Source: Shewanella benthica
GTDB taxonomy: Bacteria; Pseudomonadota; Gammaproteobacteria; Enterobacterales; Shewanellaceae
DNA: 64,000 nucleotides
Assembly (NCBI GenBank): GCA_023284085.1
Contig: JAKVHY010000031.1
Span: forward strand, 1 to 64,000
Reading direction: 5' to 3'
In this document: positions 17,032 through 26,115 of the stretch, one piece after another
Numbering within the stretch: the first letter of the stretch is position 1
Layout of the letters: every line of letters begins with the position of its first letter
Notes under the pieces: generated by a model
Database searches by the model: none
Seen by the model: the letters and a program-made list of their open reading frames with translations, nothing else
What the model was told of the DNA's origin: nothing
Made by a program: the position numbers and the translations under genes

Positions 17032-19179
17032 TTAAGCTTGCTCACCTTGTGCTGCTTGAATCGCCGTCAAGGCTATGGTGTAGACGATGTCATCTACCAG
17101 AGCGCCACGAGATAGATCATTGACCGGCTTGCGCATACCCTGAAGCATAGGACCTATGCTGATTAGATCGGCACTTCTTTGTACCGCCTTGTAGGTGGTA
17201 TTACCCGTATTGAGATCAGGGAATACAAATACCGTTGCCTTGCCGGCAACTGGGCTGTTAGGTGCCTTAGACAGGGCAACATTTGGCATTACCGCGGCAT
17301 CGTATTGAAGTGGTCCGTCTATGATAAGGTCTGGACGCTTCTCTTTGGCGATTCGAGTCGCTTCACGCACCTTATCCACATCTGAACCTGTGCCTGAGCT
17401 GCCGGTAGAATAGCTGATCATGGCCACTCTAGGCTCGATGCCGAATGCGGCTGCCGATTCGGCAGACTGGATGGCGATATCGGCAAGTTGCTCGGCAGTG
17501 GGATCCGGGTTGATGGCACAATCGCCGTAGACTAATACCTGATCCGGCATCAGCATGAAGAAGATTGACGAGACCAGACTCGCTCCTGGTGCAGTCTTAA
17601 TCAGCTGTAAAGGAGGACGAATGGTATTGGCTGTGGTATGAACTGCACCAGAGACGATACCGTCAACTTCGTTTTGAGCGACCATCATAGTGCCCAGCAC
17701 CATGTTGTCTTCCAATTGCTCACGAGCAACGACTTCTGTGAGGCCTTTGTGACGACGCAGATCCAACATAGGCTCCACGTAACGTTCACGGACTGTTTCT
17801 GGCTCGATTATCTCGACACCTTCGCCTAAGGTTACACCTTGTTGCTTTGCAATACGTTCGATCTCTTCCCTGTTACCAAGCAAGATACACTTAGCGATTC
17901 CTCGCTCGGCACAGATACTGGCCGCCTCGATAGTGCGAGGCTCATTGCCTTCGGGTAAGACGACGGTGCGGCGAGCGGCTCTTGCCAGCTCGGTTAGCTT
18001 ATATCTGAATGCCGGTGGTGATAGGCGATGCTCACGAGGTGAGTTCTTGGTGGCAGACTCGATCCAATGTTGATCGATGTGACTGGCGACGAACTCCTGA
18101 ACCTCTTCGATGCGCACGGCGTCATCCACAGGGACTTCATGATCGAAGCGCTGGATGTTGAGCGATGTCTGCCAGGTATTGGTATCGATAAGAAATACCG
18201 GTAGTCCGGTTTCGAAGGCTTGTTCACATAGGGCCATGATCTCCGGCTCTGGTTCATAACTGCCTGTGAGCAGCAGGGCACCGATCTTGATACCATTCAT
18301 CGAGGCCAGACAAGCGGCGACGATGACATCTGAGCGATCGCCTGAGCTGACCAGTAGCGAGTCAGTCTTGATGTGAGTGACCATGTTGGGAATACTGCGG
18401 GCACAGAAGGTTACTTTACGCAGACGGCGGGTGTGCATATCACCGGCATTGATGATTTTAGCCCTAAGATGCTTGGCAAGATCGGAGGCGCGAGGCGCAA
18501 CCAGATCCAGATTATAGGGCACACTGCCTAATATACGCAGTGAACTCTTACCCGGTAGCTGGAACATGTGTGCCGCATCGGCTCTTTGGACATCCTGATG
18601 ATCGAAGACTTCTGAAAGATCCGGACGCGTGCGTCCTTCCTCATCGACCGGAGCACCAATCTTATTGATGATGGCGCCTATGATACGTTTGTTCTTCTTT
18701 CCGCCCCATGAGTTATGGGCTATTTCTAAACGGTTCATCAAGGCCGTAGCGCTCTCATTGCCCGGTGTGGCAACAAAGATCACATCGGCATCCAGCGCCT
18801 TGGCGATGGCATAGTTTACGTCGCCGGAAAATGGGTGATTACGGGTCTGTACCAGACCTTCAACGACAAGAGTCTCAGTCTCATCGGTACATTCACTGAC
18901 GCGAGCGATGATCTGCTCCATCAAGACATCGATTTTATCGCCGCGAACTAAGTTTTCCGCATGTTCCATCTCGAACGGTTCGAGTGGGTTAACCGTCGGA
19001 GACTTGCATAGGATGGTGGTCGAACGTTCTGGACCCGCATCTTGTGGACGCTGTTGAGCGATAGGCTTGAAGAAGCGAACCTTAACACCGTGGTGCTCGA
19101 AGGCACGAACCAGGCCTAAACTGATAGAGGTAAGACCTACGCCTGTACCTATGGGGATTAACATAATATTGCGAGACAT
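17032..19179 (-). CDS. pta: Phosphate acetyltransferase
   Basis: 715 aa, the long three-domain Pta as in E. coli (714 aa). N-terminal P-loop-like BioD-type domain (MLIPIGTGVGLTSISLGL), a middle DRTGG domain (~200-330), and the catalytic PTA/PTB domain from ~390, with RTVVLPEGNEPRTIEAA and the SYSTGSSGTGSDVDKV phosphate/CoA segment. It converts acetyl-CoA and phosphate to acetyl phosphate and CoA. ackA lies 130 bp upstream on the same strand, forming the ackA-pta acetate pathway. AAGAGG lies 5 bp before the ATG. Confidence 0.97.
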   Translation of the reverse strand: MSRNIMLIPIGTGVGLTSISLGLVRAFEHHGVKVRFFKPIAQQRPQDAGPERSTTILCKSPTVNPLEPFEMEHAENLVRGDKIDVLMEQIIARVSECTDETETLVVEGLVQTRNHPFSGDVNYAIAKALDADVIFVATPGNESATALMNRLEIAHNSWGGKKNKRIIGAIINKIGAPVDEEGRTRPDLSEVFDHQDVQRADAAHMFQLPGKSSLRILGSVPYNLDLVAPRASDLAKHLRAKIINAGDMHTRRLRKVTFCARSIPNMVTHIKTDSLLVSSGDRSDVIVAACLASMNGIKIGALLLTGSYEPEPEIMALCEQAFETGLPVFLIDTNTWQTSLNIQRFDHEVPVDDAVRIEEVQEFVASHIDQHWIESATKNSPREHRLSPPAFRYKLTELARAARRTVVLPEGNEPRTIEAASICAERGIAKCILLGNREEIERIAKQQGVTLGEGVEIIEPETVRERYVEPMLDLRRHKGLTEVVAREQLEDNMVLGTMMVAQNEVDGIVSGAVHTTANTIRPPLQLIKTAPGASLVSSIFFMLMPDQVLVYGDCAINPDPTAEQLADIAIQSAESAAAFGIEPRVAMISYSTGSSGTGSDVDKVREATRIAKEKRPDLIIDGPLQYDAAVMPNVALSKAPNSPVAGKATVFVFPDLNTGNTTYKAVQRSADLISIGPMLQGMRKPVNDLSRGALVDDIVYTIALTAIQAAQGEQA

Positions 19180-19309
19180 AACAACCTCTTGGTGACGCTC
19201 GAAATGGCATGCTCTCTAATTGGATCATGCCGAACGATTTAGCTTACTCAATGATTTGCATGACAGGCTCGAGGCAATCAATATCGCTCCCAGCCTTGCA
19301 TGTATTAAT

Positions 19310-20506
19310 TTACTTCAGCAGACTCATGGCATCTTCTGCGATGACCCACTCTTCATTGGTCGGGATAACCAGTGCAATAGGGCCCTTGTCTGTGGTGATT
19401 TGACCTTGATTACCGAAACGTGCCGCTTTATTGCGTTCATCATCAACCTCGAAGCTGAAGATTTCTAACAGGTTAAGCACCTTAGCTCGGATAAGATCTG
19501 AGTTTTCGCCTATGCCGCCGGTGAATACCAAGGCGTCCAAGCGACCTAGAGGCACTGTGTATGAGGCGATATATTTAGCCAAGCGGTAGCAGAAGATATC
19601 CAGTGCCAATGTGGCGCCCTTATGACCTTGTTCATAAGCTTCCTCTATGCCGCGACAATCGCTGGTCAGCTCAGATATCCCCAGTAAACCACTCTGCTTG
19701 TTCATCAGGTTGTTCACTTCATCAGCCGTGTAGCCTAGCTGATGGATCAGGTGATAGACGATAGAAGGATCCATATCACCACAACGTGTACCCATGACTA
19801 AGCCTTCCAGAGGCGTTAGCCCCATGGATGTATCGACACTCTTTCCACCCTTAATGGCTGTCACAGATGCACCGTTGCCTAGATGAGCACAGATGACATT
19901 AGTGTCTGCGATATCCTTACCGATAACCTTAGCCGCTTCACGACTGACGAATAGGTGGCTGGTACCATGGGCACCGTAACGACGTATGCTGTTTTCACGA
20001 TATAGCTTATAGGGAAGGGCATAGATAAAGGCTTTTTCCGGCATGGTTTGATGGAAAGCGGTATCGAACACGGCAACCTGAGGCAGGCTCGGGAAGGCGG
20101 CTTGGGCGGCACGAATACCGATCAGGTGAGCCGGGTTGTGTAGCGGTGCGAATATCGCACTATCTTCGATACCTTGAACTACAGTTTCATCAATGATGAC
20201 TGATTGGGTGTACTTCTCACCGCCATGAACCACACGATGACCAATAGCTAAAATCTGTTCGGCAATTTGCGGGTGAGCGCCTAAGATATTATCAACGATA
20301 TATTTTATCGCTTCACTGTGAGCGGTGAATTCACCTAGGCTGGCTGCTTGCTTCTCACCATTGACTTTCCACTTGATACGAGAGTCTACCAGTCCAAAAC
20401 ATTCAGCAAGACCTGAGATCTGGTTATCGCCCGTAGAGGCGTCGATAACCGCAAATTTTAATGACGAGCTACCGCAATTAAGTACCAATACCAGTTTGTT
20501 TGACAT
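19310..20506 (-). CDS. ackA: Acetate kinase
   Basis: 398 aa (E. coli 400). The N-terminus KLVLVLNCGSSSLKFAV is the ASKHA phosphate-1 motif, HRVVHGGEKY holds the substrate His/Arg region, FDTAFHQTMP and RYGAHGTSH follow, and FTGGIGENS is the adenosine motif. It makes acetate and ATP from acetyl phosphate. I start at ATG 20506 with AAAGG 7 bp before; 20 further in-frame codons upstream are not needed. First gene of ackA-pta, divergent from yfbV. Confidence 0.97.
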   Translation of the reverse strand: MSNKLVLVLNCGSSSLKFAVIDASTGDNQISGLAECFGLVDSRIKWKVNGEKQAASLGEFTAHSEAIKYIVDNILGAHPQIAEQILAIGHRVVHGGEKYTQSVIIDETVVQGIEDSAIFAPLHNPAHLIGIRAAQAAFPSLPQVAVFDTAFHQTMPEKAFIYALPYKLYRENSIRRYGAHGTSHLFVSREAAKVIGKDIADTNVICAHLGNGASVTAIKGGKSVDTSMGLTPLEGLVMGTRCGDMDPSIVYHLIHQLGYTADEVNNLMNKQSGLLGISELTSDCRGIEEAYEQGHKGATLALDIFCYRLAKYIASYTVPLGRLDALVFTGGIGENSDLIRAKVLNLLEIFSFEVDDERNKAARFGNQGQITTDKGPIALVIPTNEEWVIAEDAMSLLK

Positions 20507-20699
20507 GTTTAAACCTTTTGTAATGCTGTGATTATTTATCACTGAACAATATGACTTCATTGGCAATAATAGCCGAAGTCGCTAGAAGTGCTCCTATATC
20601 GGAGCCTGAAACTGCTTAATTTAGCTATCGCAAGGCCTTGGGGCTCTATTGCTGCATGTGCTATTGTAAAAGCAGTATCCATATAAATAGGTGTCGTAG

Positions 20700-21143
20700 T
20701 TGAGCATTCAAGTTATCAAAACACTGGGCGATGGTCGTCGATATATGAAGACTTGGCCTATGGTCAGACAACTTAGTTTTTACTTTCCCGAATATCGGGT
20801 CATCAGGGCGACTCAACTCGCGGTGACCTTGATGCCGGTGCTCGCCCTCTTGGCTGCTACGAGTCAAGTTTATATTAATGGTTGGGTTTTTTTGCCCCAG
20901 GCAATCACTATTGCCCTGTTTTTTCTTAGCTTACCTATTCAAGGTCTGCTTTGGCTCGGCTGGCGTGCTCGCCATCCCTTGCCTCTGTCTCTGCTCGACT
21001 GGTGCGATCAACTGACCGCTAAACTTTCGAGTATGGGAGTCATACATAGTCCCCTTGGCCCGAGAGCCTGTTATCTCGATATGGCGCTGTTATTAAAGGC
21101 GGCATTTGAGCGATTAGATGATACATATTGGGAAGAGCTTTAA
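20700..21143 (+). CDS. yfbV: UPF0208 membrane protein YfbV
   Basis: 147 aa. TTG start: no ATG exists before the conserved GDGRRYMKTWP that begins the family. Two membrane segments (~46-64 and ~70-88) are followed by a soluble tail (SLLDWCDQLTAKL ... AFERLDDTYWEEL), matching YfbV of E. coli. In E. coli YfbV is linked to chromosome macrodomain insulation; its direct biochemical role is unclear. It is divergent from ackA and only 38 bp from the convergent pflA. Confidence 0.88.
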   Translation: MSIQVIKTLGDGRRYMKTWPMVRQLSFYFPEYRVIRATQLAVTLMPVLALLAATSQVYINGWVFLPQAITIALFFLSLPIQGLLWLGWRARHPLPLSLLDWCDQLTAKLSSMGVIHSPLGPRACYLDMALLLKAAFERLDDTYWEEL

Positions 21144-21181
21144 TTTTATCACTAATATTGAGGCGAGTATCATACATTCTG

Positions 21182-21922
21182 CTAGTAGATGGCCTTGATC
21201 CCTGCATCAACAAAGACCTGCTTAATCTGTTCCATGGTTTCACTCGAGGGGGGTGAGATATTATCGAGTTGATATGTCTCTCCCATGGCTTCCCATTTAT
21301 GTTTTCCCAGCTCGTGATAGGGCAGTAGCTCAACTTTCTCTATATTAGTCATTGGTTTGAGGAAGTTTGCCAGGCGTCGTGCCGAGCCAATATCTTCGGT
21401 GAAACCACCGACAATCACATAACGTATCCAGGTTTTTTGTTGTTTTTTATTCAGGTACTGGGCGAACTCTAAGGTGCGGTGATTGCTGACCTGTGTCAGG
21501 TCGATGTGTCTTTGATCGTCTATATGTTTTATATCGAGCAGCACCAGATCGGTATTATCTAGCAGCTCATCTATGATAGGCGTGTATTTGCGTACAAAGC
21601 CATTGGTATCCAGGCAAGTGTGAATGCCTTCTTTCTTACATTCTGCGAATAGAGCCGAGACAAATTCGGCCTGCAATATGGCTTCGCCGCCACTGGCGGT
21701 GACACCGCCGCCGCTCGCTTCGAGGAAGGGGCGATAGCTGATAATTTGTTCCATAAGCTCTTTCACTTCGACTTCTTGTCCACCGTGAAGATCCCAGGTA
21801 TCGCGGTTGTGACAGTATTGGCAACGCATCAGGCAGCCTTGCATAAAAGCGATAAACCTTATGCCTGGTCCGTCTACGGTACCAAAGGATTCCAGTGAGT
21901 GGATTCGACCTTTTACTGTCAT
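21182..21922 (-). CDS. pflA: Pyruvate formate-lyase activating enzyme
   Basis: 246 aa, same as E. coli PflA. Radical-SAM motif CLMRCQYC (CxxxCxxC) near residue 30 and the SAM contact GGGVTASGGEAILQ. Using a [4Fe-4S] cluster and SAM it makes the glycyl radical on PflB. It is the last gene of focA-pflB-pflA, with a 14-bp hairpin between pflB and pflA that may set their expression ratio. Confidence 0.96.
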   Translation of the reverse strand: MTVKGRIHSLESFGTVDGPGIRFIAFMQGCLMRCQYCHNRDTWDLHGGQEVEVKELMEQIISYRPFLEASGGGVTASGGEAILQAEFVSALFAECKKEGIHTCLDTNGFVRKYTPIIDELLDNTDLVLLDIKHIDDQRHIDLTQVSNHRTLEFAQYLNKKQQKTWIRYVIVGGFTEDIGSARRLANFLKPMTNIEKVELLPYHELGKHKWEAMGETYQLDNISPPSSETMEQIKQVFVDAGIKAIY

Positions 21923-21942
21923 TATTTCTCCTTATTTGACTA

Positions 21943-21977
21943 AGTCAGGCTGTAGCGTATTTGGCTACAGCCTGACT
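21943..21977. terminator. 14-bp hairpin between pflB and pflA
   Basis: AGTCAGGCTGTAGC (21943-21956) pairs fully with GCTACAGCCTGACT (21964-21977) over a 7-nt loop. On the minus strand it is followed by TTAGTCAAAT rather than a U-run. Probably an attenuating or mRNA-protecting stem, not a full terminator. Confidence 0.6.
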
Positions 21978-22019
21978 CTGTTGACGTTAACTAAGACTCA
22001 TCTATATAAGATAAGCTCA

Positions 22020-24302
22020 TTACATTCCTTTAGTAAAGGTACGTGTGATAACGTCTTGCTGTTGCTCTGGTGTCAAGGCATTGAAGCGCACTGCATAACC
22101 TGAAACTCGGATAGTAAGCTGAGGATACTTGTCTGGATTGACGATGGCATCTTCGAGCATCTCACGATTCATCACGTTGACGTTCAGATGTTGACCACCC
22201 TCACGTGACTCGTTATGAGAGAAGTATCCGTCCATAAGGGCTGCCAGGTTAGTGCGTCGGCCATCTTCATCTTTACCTAGTGCATTTGGCACGATAGAGA
22301 AGGTATATGAGATACCATCTTGTGCATGGGCAAATGGCAGTTTAGCTACAGAAGTCAGAGAGGCTACGGCGCCTTTCTCATCACGACCATGCATAGGGTT
22401 AGCACCCGGTGCAAATGGTGCGCCTGCTGGGCGTCCGTCCGGTGTGGTACCTGTCTTCTTACCATAAACCACGTTAGAGGTGATGGTGAGGATAGACTGA
22501 GTTGGTATGGCGTTGCGGTACATTTTCATGCTACGGATCTTAGCCATGAAGCGCTCTACAAGATCTGTGGCTAAGTCATCGACTCGTGCGTCGTTGTTAC
22601 CGAATTTAGGGTAATCACCTTGGATGTCGAAGTCGATGGCGATGCCATTTTCGTCGCGGATGGGCTTAACTTTGGCGTACTTAATCGCAGACAGTGAATC
22701 GGCGGCGATAGATAAACCTGCGATACCACATGCCATGGTACGGCGTACATCACGGTCATGAAGTGCCATCAGGGCGGCTTCATAAGAGTATTTGTCATGC
22801 ATGAAGTGGATAGCGTTGAGTGCAGTCACATATTGAGTGGCTAGCCAGTCCATCATCTTATCCAAACGGCCCATGACATCATCAAAATCTAAAAATTCAG
22901 ATGTGATGGCATCGGACTTAGGACCGATTTGGGCCTTACTCTTCTCATCGATACCACCGTTTATGGCGTAAAGCATGGTCTTGGCCAAGTTAGCACGAGC
23001 GCCGAAGAACTGCATATGTTGACCGATAACCATAGGGCTCACACAACAGGCGATGGCGTAGTCATCAGACTCGAAGTCCGGACGCATCAGGTCATCATTC
23101 TCGTACTGGATTGAGCTAGTGTCGATAGAGACCTTAGCACAGTACTTCTTAAAGTCTAATGGTAGCTTATCAGACCATAACACTGTGATGTTTGGCTCAG
23201 GACTCGCACCCATGTTGTACAGAGTATGTAAGAAACGGAAGCTGGACTTAGTGACCAGAGTGCGGCCATCCAGACCCATACCGCCGATAGACTCCGTTGC
23301 CCAGATAGGGTCACCAGAGAATAGCTCATCGTATTCAGGGGTACGTAGGAAACGAACCATACGTAGCTTCATCACGAAGTGGTCGACCATCTCCTGAGCT
23401 TGCTGCTCGGTCAAGGTACCGTTTTTAAGATCACGTTCGATGAAGATATCGAGGAAGCTTGAAGTACGGCCAAGAGACATGGCTGCGCCGTTTTGGCTTT
23501 TAACAGCGGCTAGATAACCGAAGTAAGTCCACTGAATGGCTTCTTGAGTATTACTTGCAGGCTTAGAGATGTCGAAACCATAGCTGGTCGCCATCTGCTT
23601 CATCTGACCCAATGCCTTGTGCTGCTCGGCAATCTCTTCACGAAGCTGCATGGTTGCACTTAAGTCTTCACCGGTTTCGAAACGCGCTTGCAAGGAACCG
23701 AATTGGGCGTACTTGTCGGCCATCAGATAATCGATGCCGTAAAGGGCGATACGACGGTAATCGCCGATAATACGGCCACGGCCATAGGCGTCGGGTAAAC
23801 CCGTCAGTATGCCTGATTTACGACAACCCATGATTTCCGGGGTGTAGATATCGAACACGCCCTGGTTATGAGTCTTACGCAGTTCTGAGTAGACGTATTT
23901 GATCTCAGGGTTTAGTACACGGTCATATGCCTTGCATGAACTTTCTACCATACGAATGCCGCCGTTTGGCAACATGGCACGCTTTAGCGGTGCTTCTGTC
24001 TGAAGGCCAACAATGGTTTCGAGTGATTGCTCGATATAGCCGGCTTCATGGGAAGTGATGGTCGATACCTTGTCGGTATCGAAATCCACGGGGGCATGAG
24101 TCTGGTTTTCTTGCTTAATGCCAACCATCACCTTGTCCCAAAGCTTAGTGGTCGCTTCAGTCGCATCGGCTAGAAATGACTCATTGCCTTCATAAGGGGT
24201 GTAGTTCGCCTGGATAAAGTCACGAACATTGACTTGGGTTTTCCAATCGCCGGCGGTGAATCCTTCCCATGCGTTGGCAAACTGTTCCGTTTTTTCGGTC
24301 AT
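22020..24302 (-). CDS. pflB: Formate acetyltransferase (pyruvate formate-lyase)
   Basis: 760 aa, the same as E. coli PflB. The active-site Cys pair is in YAIACCVSPM near residue 420, and the glycyl radical site is RVSGYAVRF with Gly735. It cleaves pyruvate with CoA into formate and acetyl-CoA under anoxia. It follows focA by 24 bp. PflA activates it; FocA removes formate and ackA-pta use the acetyl-CoA. Confidence 0.98.
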   Translation of the reverse strand: MTEKTEQFANAWEGFTAGDWKTQVNVRDFIQANYTPYEGNESFLADATEATTKLWDKVMVGIKQENQTHAPVDFDTDKVSTITSHEAGYIEQSLETIVGLQTEAPLKRAMLPNGGIRMVESSCKAYDRVLNPEIKYVYSELRKTHNQGVFDIYTPEIMGCRKSGILTGLPDAYGRGRIIGDYRRIALYGIDYLMADKYAQFGSLQARFETGEDLSATMQLREEIAEQHKALGQMKQMATSYGFDISKPASNTQEAIQWTYFGYLAAVKSQNGAAMSLGRTSSFLDIFIERDLKNGTLTEQQAQEMVDHFVMKLRMVRFLRTPEYDELFSGDPIWATESIGGMGLDGRTLVTKSSFRFLHTLYNMGASPEPNITVLWSDKLPLDFKKYCAKVSIDTSSIQYENDDLMRPDFESDDYAIACCVSPMVIGQHMQFFGARANLAKTMLYAINGGIDEKSKAQIGPKSDAITSEFLDFDDVMGRLDKMMDWLATQYVTALNAIHFMHDKYSYEAALMALHDRDVRRTMACGIAGLSIAADSLSAIKYAKVKPIRDENGIAIDFDIQGDYPKFGNNDARVDDLATDLVERFMAKIRSMKMYRNAIPTQSILTITSNVVYGKKTGTTPDGRPAGAPFAPGANPMHGRDEKGAVASLTSVAKLPFAHAQDGISYTFSIVPNALGKDEDGRRTNLAALMDGYFSHNESREGGQHLNVNVMNREMLEDAIVNPDKYPQLTIRVSGYAVRFNALTPEQQQDVITRTFTKGM

Positions 24303-24326
24303 AGCGCAAATACCTTCTATTAAGAA

Positions 24327-25208
24327 TTAAACTTGATTATCGTTCTGTGCCTTCGCAAGAGCGGGGCGGCGATAAACAAACCAATAAGTGAGTCCTACGA
24401 AAATAGCGCCGCCCACTATATTACCTAAAGTGACCGGGACGAGATTGTGGAGTATAAATTGACTCCAAGTTAGATCGGCAAACTGACTCGGGTCTATGCC
24501 CGCGTTTGCCCAAAAATCGGCTGTTGCGACTTGCTTAGTAAAAATCGCCATCGGGATAAGAAACATGTTTGCTATGCAGTGCTCAAAGCCTGCGGCGACA
24601 AACATGGCGACGGGTAATACCACGGCAAGTAATTTGTCGGTGACAGTTTTTCCAGCGTAGGCCATCCAAACTGCCAGACAAACCATGATGTTACACATGA
24701 TGCCTAAGGAAAAGGCTTGCCCGAATGTATGGTGGAGTTTAGCTTGAGCTGTCTGTAAGTAACCTAGGCCAATTAGCCCGTGTCCTGCTTCATAATGCTT
24801 AGCGGCGATCATGAGACCTACCAAGAGCATGGCGCCGATAAAGTTGCCCAGGTATACCAGTCCCCAGTTACGCATTAACGCCTTAGTGGTGACACGCTTG
24901 CTGGCGCGGGCTGTAATGGTCAATACGGTAGAGGTAAATAGCTCGCCTCCTAAAACGACAACTAACATCAAGCCCAGGCTAAAACAGAGGCCACCGATGA
25001 GCTTATTCAGTCCGTAGGGCAGGGCGCTGCCTCCTGCCGTCGCAACGACATAGAAGACAAAGGCTAAACCGATAAACATGCCGGCTGTTATCGCCAGAAT
25101 CAAAGTAGACACTGTGTCCCTATTGACTTTAATGACGGCAGCATCTTCCACTTTTAGTGCGGTGGCGGCTGGAGTATTAGCATCAAATGGGCTCGGACTA
25201 TTGTTCAT
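24327..25208 (-). CDS. focA: Formate channel FocA
   Basis: 293 aa (E. coli 285), six membrane segments of the FNT family. Visible family motifs include the GGLCFSLGLMLVVVLGGELFT pore segment, KHYEAGHGLIG and the second half FEHCIANMFLIPM, with the conserved pore His (FEHCIANM). It exports or imports formate. I start at ATG 25208, with AAGGCG upstream; in-frame sequence before it has no ribosome site. An FNR-like box lies ~130 bp upstream. Confidence 0.93.
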   Translation of the reverse strand: MNNSPSPFDANTPAATALKVEDAAVIKVNRDTVSTLILAITAGMFIGLAFVFYVVATAGGSALPYGLNKLIGGLCFSLGLMLVVVLGGELFTSTVLTITARASKRVTTKALMRNWGLVYLGNFIGAMLLVGLMIAAKHYEAGHGLIGLGYLQTAQAKLHHTFGQAFSLGIMCNIMVCLAVWMAYAGKTVTDKLLAVVLPVAMFVAAGFEHCIANMFLIPMAIFTKQVATADFWANAGIDPSQFADLTWSQFILHNLVPVTLGNIVGGAIFVGLTYWFVYRRPALAKAQNDNQV

Positions 25209-26115
25209 GTTTCGCCTTGTAATTGCCATATACTGGTTATTAACACCAATATAAAGTTGATTCTTAGTTAATGGAACCACTAAATGAGTAAATGGGTTCC
25301 CGATAAAGCCAGTATAAAAAGCATGTAATTAAATTTCGTGATCTTGGTCAAATTATCGGTCTAAAACTCGGGAAAATGTAATTTATTTACAGGATCCCCC
25401 TTTATTACCGACTAAATTATCTTCGTTTTTTTGCCTATCATAGGCTTCAAGTGAGCGCTAATACTTGTCGAAGCTAAGCTGCCACAGGCTTATGATCATG
25501 GGTTTGAGCCGATGGCGTTCACCTTACTGACCTCAGGATAATCCACCTCTGTGAACATACGTATGAGTGTAGGCTCATTTCCAATACTTACCCTTTACCT
25601 TGAATCTCTGTGTGGTTCATTACTGGCGATACAGGCGACCACTAACTCAAACGATAATTGGTAAGACCAATTTACCATGCGAATGATAACACAATCTGAA
25701 AATGACAGCACTCGTTGTTGGAGCCGCAGGCTTGGATAATCAAAATTTTGCGAGCAAGGTAACAATTGTATAGGTAAGCCTAATAAAGGGAAACTTGAGG
25801 CACGTAAATTGCTAAGTATTCTGACTGTTAGTCGTAATATCGAGAACGACAACGAATATACAAAACGATTACGTTAATACTTCAATAATTTCAATCTATT
25901 ATATTTTTGTTCAAGGTGGGCGGAGTCGGTAGCAGGCTTTAAGGTTGCAGATAAAGTTAGCCTGTTAGCAGGGATATTGCTCTGCAAGCTAGTGATAGTG
26001 ATATTTATGATTCGCTAATAGGCTCATTAATTTGAGACTGCACATTGCTTCTGTGTGTTATCGCTTTGAGGCAAGTGTTAATTTAGTTTATATTGCGGTC
26101 ATATTATAAGAACAA
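25209..26115. other. Intergenic region between divergent focA and yfcC
   Basis: About 900 bp with no supported gene. It carries the promoter regions of both operons and an FNR-like box at 25338-25351. A minus-strand open frame of 85 codons at 25595-25852 has no ribosome site or family. The length is unusual for this compact region. Confidence 0.4.
25338..25351. promoter_or_regulatory. Putative FNR-type (EtrA/FNR) site
   Basis: GTGATCTTGGTCAA matches the FNR consensus TTGATnnnnATCAA at 8 of 10 defined positions. Its distance (~130 bp from the focA ATG) fits anaerobic activation of focA-pflBA. Confidence 0.45.

Noticed and set aside
25595..25852. Minus-strand 85-codon open frame in the focA-yfcC gap
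   Set aside because: No ribosome site, no known domain and no supporting terminator.
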